DNA of 64,000 nt from an uncultured Tateyamaria sp. (lineage in GTDB: Bacteria > Pseudomonadota > Alphaproteobacteria > Rhodobacterales > Rhodobacteraceae). The position numbers were made by a program, and so were the translations under genes. Positions 61,135-64,000 of this stretch are shown one piece after another; positions within the stretch are counted from its first letter, which is position 1; every line of letters starts with the position of its first letter. The stretch is from assembly GCA_947501275.1 (NCBI GenBank), contig CANMVD010000003.1, positions 372,001 through 436,000 on the forward strand, in the 5' to 3' direction. Under the pieces are notes generated by a model. That model saw nothing but the letters and a program-made list of their open reading frames with translations, was not told the origin of the DNA and searched no databases.

Positions 61135-62463
61135 ATGACCCGAAATCCAACGTCATCCCGTCCCATTGCCGTTCCGACACGTGCCCTCGCCCGTGCGGGG
61201 CGGATGGGTGCGATGGCGGCAGGAGTTGCGGGCAATATGGCTGTGAATGGGCTGCGCACATGGGGGCGCGGCGACCAGCCCCGCACCCGCGATCTGTTGC
61301 TCACCCCGGCAAACATGCGCCGTATTGCCGACGAGTTGGCCAAGATGCGCGGCGCGGCGATGAAGCTGGGCCAGTTGATGTCGATGGACACCGGTGACAT
61401 GCTGCCGCCTGAACTGGCGGACATCTTTGGACGACTACGTGCGGATGCGGATTTCATGCCGCCACGCCAGCTGCGTGAGGTGTTGCGCAGTGAATGGGGA
61501 CAAGACTGGCACCGTCACTTTGCGCAATTCGATGTGCGCCCCATTGCGGCCGCGTCCATTGGGCAGGTGCACCGTGCCCGGCTTAAATCGGGGGAGGTTC
61601 TGGCCATCAAGGTCCAGTATCCCGGGATTGCACAAAGCATCGACAGCGATGTTGCCAATCTGGGGCGTTTGATCCGCCTGTCCGGTTTGTTGCCCAAGGG
61701 GTTTGATATCGCCCCTTACCTGGATGAAGCCCGCGCGCAATTGCACGAAGAAGCGGATTATGCTGCCGAAGCAGGCCATCTTGTACGATTTCGGTCGCTG
61801 CTGGAGGGGGAAGAGCGGTTTGTCATTCCAGAGTTTTATGAGCCTCTCTCCACATCGCGGATTCTGTCGATGTCTTACATCAAATCAGCCCCGATCGAAG
61901 ATCTGACGGACGCGCCGCAAGAAGACCGCGATCAGGTCACATCGCGCCTTATCGCGTTGATGTTGCAGGAGCTGTTCACATTTGGCGTCATGCAGACGGA
62001 CCCCAATTTTGCCAATTATCGTTATATGGCGGAGTCAAAGCAGATCGTCCTACTGGATTTTGGCGCGACCCGTCATCTGCCGCCGTCCTTGGCACTCCAG
62101 TGCCGCACGTTGATAAAAGCCGGTATCGCACAGGACCGTGATGCCGTGTCGCGGTGTTTGTGCGAAATGGACCTTGTGCCCGCCTCGACCGCGGCCCACC
62201 ATCGCGCGCGGATCGAGGATATGGTGCATATGGTGTTTGAGGGAATAACCAACACAGACGTGGTCGATCTGGGCCGCTCGGATCTGTCTGCGCGTTTGCA
62301 AAAGGCCGGACAGGCCTTGGCCGAAGATGGCTTTGTACCCGAACCCATGCCACTGGATCTGCTCTATGTGCAGCGCAAGGTGGCTGGAATTTTCCTTTTG
62401 GCCGTAAGATTGCGCGCCCGGCTTGGCATCCGCGGCCTGCTGGCGGATCACGGGATCACATGA
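61135..62463 (+). CDS. ABC1/UbiB-family atypical kinase
   Basis: 442 aa from MTRNPTSSRPIAVP. Family-defining motifs: KLGQ (Lys77, KxGQ), the Ala-rich loop PIAAASIGQVHRA, VLAIKVQYPG, QTDPNFANY (Gln287) and DFG (Asp308, LLDFGATRHL). ABC1/UbiB/ADCK proteins act in ubiquinone biosynthesis and lipid homeostasis as ATPases/kinases with an Ala-rich loop. It overlaps by four nt an ABC transporter ATPase, so it probably works with that exporter rather than being the main UbiB. Confidence 0.9.
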   Translation: MTRNPTSSRPIAVPTRALARAGRMGAMAAGVAGNMAVNGLRTWGRGDQPRTRDLLLTPANMRRIADELAKMRGAAMKLGQLMSMDTGDMLPPELADIFGRLRADADFMPPRQLREVLRSEWGQDWHRHFAQFDVRPIAAASIGQVHRARLKSGEVLAIKVQYPGIAQSIDSDVANLGRLIRLSGLLPKGFDIAPYLDEARAQLHEEADYAAEAGHLVRFRSLLEGEERFVIPEFYEPLSTSRILSMSYIKSAPIEDLTDAPQEDRDQVTSRLIALMLQELFTFGVMQTDPNFANYRYMAESKQIVLLDFGATRHLPPSLALQCRTLIKAGIAQDRDAVSRCLCEMDLVPASTAAHHRARIEDMVHMVFEGITNTDVVDLGRSDLSARLQKAGQALAEDGFVPEPMPLDLLYVQRKVAGIFLLAVRLRARLGIRGLLADHGIT

Positions 62464-63122
62464 CGGCACTGCTGGAATTTGAAGGGGTCGAGAAGTCCTT
62501 CGCCTCGGCAGATGGACCTGTGCCCGTTTTGCGCGGGATTGATCTGACATTGGAGCGGGGCGAAACGCTGGCCCTGACAGGCGAATCCGGGTCCGGCAAA
62601 AGCACGCTGTTGCATCTGGCCGGTGGTCTGGACATTGCCGATGCAGGCCACGTGCGGGTGGACGGTGCTGACCTCACCGTTATGGGCGACACGCAACGTG
62701 CAGCCTTGCGCCGCTCGGACGTCGCCGTTGTGTTCCAACAGTTTAACCTGATCCCGTCCTTGAATGTCGCTGACAACATCGCCTTTCAGGCCCGGCTTGG
62801 TGGGGATGCGGACACGGCGTTGATCGCGCGACTTTCAGACCGGTTGGGATTGAACGGTCAACTGCGCAAATACCCCGAGGCCCTGTCGGGTGGGCAGCAG
62901 CAGCGAGTTGCGATTGCCCGCGCGATCGCCGCGCGCCCACGCCTGTTGCTGGCGGATGAACCCACCGGAAACCTCGACGAAGACACTGCGGCAGAAGTTA
63001 TGTCGGAAATGCTGGATCTGGTGGCGGATACAGGTGCTGCTTTATTGGTCGTGACCCACTCTCCGGCGATTGCCGGGCAGATGGAGCGGCGCGTCCACTT
63101 GCGCAGCGGGCGCGTGCAATGA
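62460..63122 (+). CDS. ABC transporter ATPase, LolD/MacB type
   Basis: 220 aa. Walker A GESGSGKST (about residues 41-49), signature LSGGQQQRVAIARAI, Walker B LLLADEPTGNLDE, and H-loop in VVTHSP. Its sequence and partnership with an FtsX-type permease place it with the LolD/MacB/DevA group, which move lipoproteins, lipids or peptides out of the inner membrane rather than importing. ATGA overlaps with both the ABC1-kinase gene upstream and the permease downstream. Confidence 0.93.
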   Translation: MTALLEFEGVEKSFASADGPVPVLRGIDLTLERGETLALTGESGSGKSTLLHLAGGLDIADAGHVRVDGADLTVMGDTQRAALRRSDVAVVFQQFNLIPSLNVADNIAFQARLGGDADTALIARLSDRLGLNGQLRKYPEALSGGQQQRVAIARAIAARPRLLLADEPTGNLDEDTAAEVMSEMLDLVADTGAALLVVTHSPAIAGQMERRVHLRSGRVQ

Positions 63123-64000
63123 AACGGGCGTGCCTTGCTGCGTTGCTGTCGCATTGGCGGCGCAACCCGTTGCAATTGTTTGCTGTTTTGGCAGGGCTTG
63201 CTCTTGCGACGGCTCTTTGGTCAGGCGTGCAAGCCATCAATGCCGAAGCGCGTGCAAGCTATGACAGCGCGGCCGCGACCTTGGGCGAAGGGCAATTCGA
63301 TCAGATTGTGCCCAAGTCAGGCGAGCGCATCGCGCAGGTCGATTATGTGGCCTTGCGCCGCGCTGGATGGCTCGTCTCGCCAGTGATTGAAGGCAGATTG
63401 GGGGAAGTGCGACTGATTGGAATTGACCCGTTGACTTCAACAGGCGCGTTCGACATCGGGCAGGTCACCTCGACCGGGAACCTACAGCAATTCACGAGCG
63501 TCGGGCAGCTATTTGCAAATGCCGAAACAGCGGCGAAACTCGACGGGATTGAGGTGATCATCACCCCAAACGTCGGCCCCAATATAGCTGTGGGTGACAT
63601 CGGCGTGACGCAGCGCCTGCTTGGGCGGCGTGATCTGTCTCGCCTGACCGTGCTGCCCGACCAGCCCTTGCAGCGCGCTGACCTGAACGAGATCGCGCCA
63701 TCCCTGCGCCTTCAACCTTCAACGCAAACCGCAGACATGGACGCCCTCACCGACAGCTTTCACCTCAACCTGACGGCCTTTGGGTTGCTCAGTTTCGCTG
63801 TTGGGCTGTTCATTGTGCACAGCACTATCGGGTTGGCGTTTGAGCAACGTCGCGGCGTGATCCGCACCCTCCGGGCTTTGGGAATGCCGCTGCGGACACT
63901 GGTCATACTGATCGCGGTCGAAGTCCTGATCCTCGCCCTTATTGGCGCCGGTCTGGGGATCATTTTGGGCTATCTGATTGCCGCCGCGCTGTTGCCAGAC
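63119..64000 (+). CDS. FtsX-family ABC permease, C-terminus outside window
   Basis: First 294 residues of a permease running past the window end. N-terminal membrane helix (QLFAVLAGLALATALWSGVQ), then a ~190-residue periplasmic domain of the MacB/FtsX type, then helices FGLLSFAVGLFIVHSTIGLA and TLVILIAVEVLILALIGAGL separated by the cytosolic coupling loop EQRRGVIRTLRALGMPLR, the FtsX/LolC signature. ATGA overlap with the ATPase. The substrate of this exporter is unknown; the ABC1 kinase in the same unit hints at lipid. Confidence 0.9.
   Translation, partial: MKRACLAALLSHWRRNPLQLFAVLAGLALATALWSGVQAINAEARASYDSAAATLGEGQFDQIVPKSGERIAQVDYVALRRAGWLVSPVIEGRLGEVRLIGIDPLTSTGAFDIGQVTSTGNLQQFTSVGQLFANAETAAKLDGIEVIITPNVGPNIAVGDIGVTQRLLGRRDLSRLTVLPDQPLQRADLNEIAPSLRLQPSTQTADMDALTDSFHLNLTAFGLLSFAVGLFIVHSTIGLAFEQRRGVIRTLRALGMPLRTLVILIAVEVLILALIGAGLGIILGYLIAAALLPD

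Noticed and set aside
1-64000. CRISPR arrays, phage or insertion sequences
   Set aside because: No regular spacer-repeat array, integrase, transposase or paired terminal inverted repeats found.

Overview
The window reads as chromosome from an alphaproteobacterium of the order Rhodobacterales (Roseobacter group). The evidence is the even, high G+C, codon-typical coding DNA, and families typical of these marine bacteria: a stand-alone Hint-domain protein, TRAP transporters, an MmgE/PrpD protein, small Rhodobacterales lipoproteins, a PQQ operon, and dispersed G/C-rich intergenic palindromes. Genus cannot be fixed from sequence alone. I see no rRNA, tRNA, CRISPR array, phage or insertion sequence. 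Both ends cut through genes: a hybrid histidine kinase on the left and an FtsX-type permease on the right.

0-12 kb: the C-terminal part of a PAS/histidine kinase/receiver hybrid kinase converges on a complete pqqABCDE operon (minus strand). Upstream of pqqA lies a block of nested inverted repeats that folds on paper into a three-way junction flanked by hairpins. Then come a Hint protein, a sulfotransferase, an EamA permease, an acyl-CoA synthetase and PrpE. 12-28 kb: two small lipoproteins, malic enzyme-Pta (MaeB), a VOC/cupin protein, the nucleoside salvage genes cdd-deoA-deoB plus upp, a repeat-rich SPOR protein, a membrane protein resembling an M48 peptidase without its metal motif, a three-gene periplasmic SCO operon, a BciB/HCAR-type Fe-S flavoprotein coupled to nadK, and glyA.

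28-43 kb: an EEP-family phosphatase/nuclease, two SAM methyltransferases, two LysR regulators, a quinone-oxidoreductase-type enzyme, two overlapping haloalkane-dehalogenase-like hydrolases (the second with a Tat signal), a MAPEG protein, cyclopropane-fatty-acid synthase and carB. The second LysR gene and the dehalogenase-like pair share an almost identical 15-nt element upstream, which suggests one regulon.

43.5-60.8 kb: an apparently dedicated catabolic island. It holds a YtcJ-type amidohydrolase coupled to a CobW/COG0523 GTPase, a TRAP transporter (P-Q-M), a D-aminoacylase-type amidohydrolase, then six genes joined by five consecutive 4-nt ATGA overlaps (hydantoinase/oxoprolinase A and B, HisC-like aminotransferase, Asp/Glu-racemase-family enzyme with two cysteines, MmgE/PrpD, D-2-hydroxyacid dehydrogenase). 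A convergent coupled pair follows: class III CoA-transferase and a short citrate-synthase-fold lyase. Together these suggest uptake of a carboxylate carrying an amide, lactam or N-acyl group, hydrolysis, isomerisation or redox steps, and CoA-dependent C-C cleavage. The substrate is not determinable here.

61-64 kb: an ABC1/UbiB-family kinase translationally coupled to a LolD/MacB-type ABC ATPase and an FtsX-type permease.
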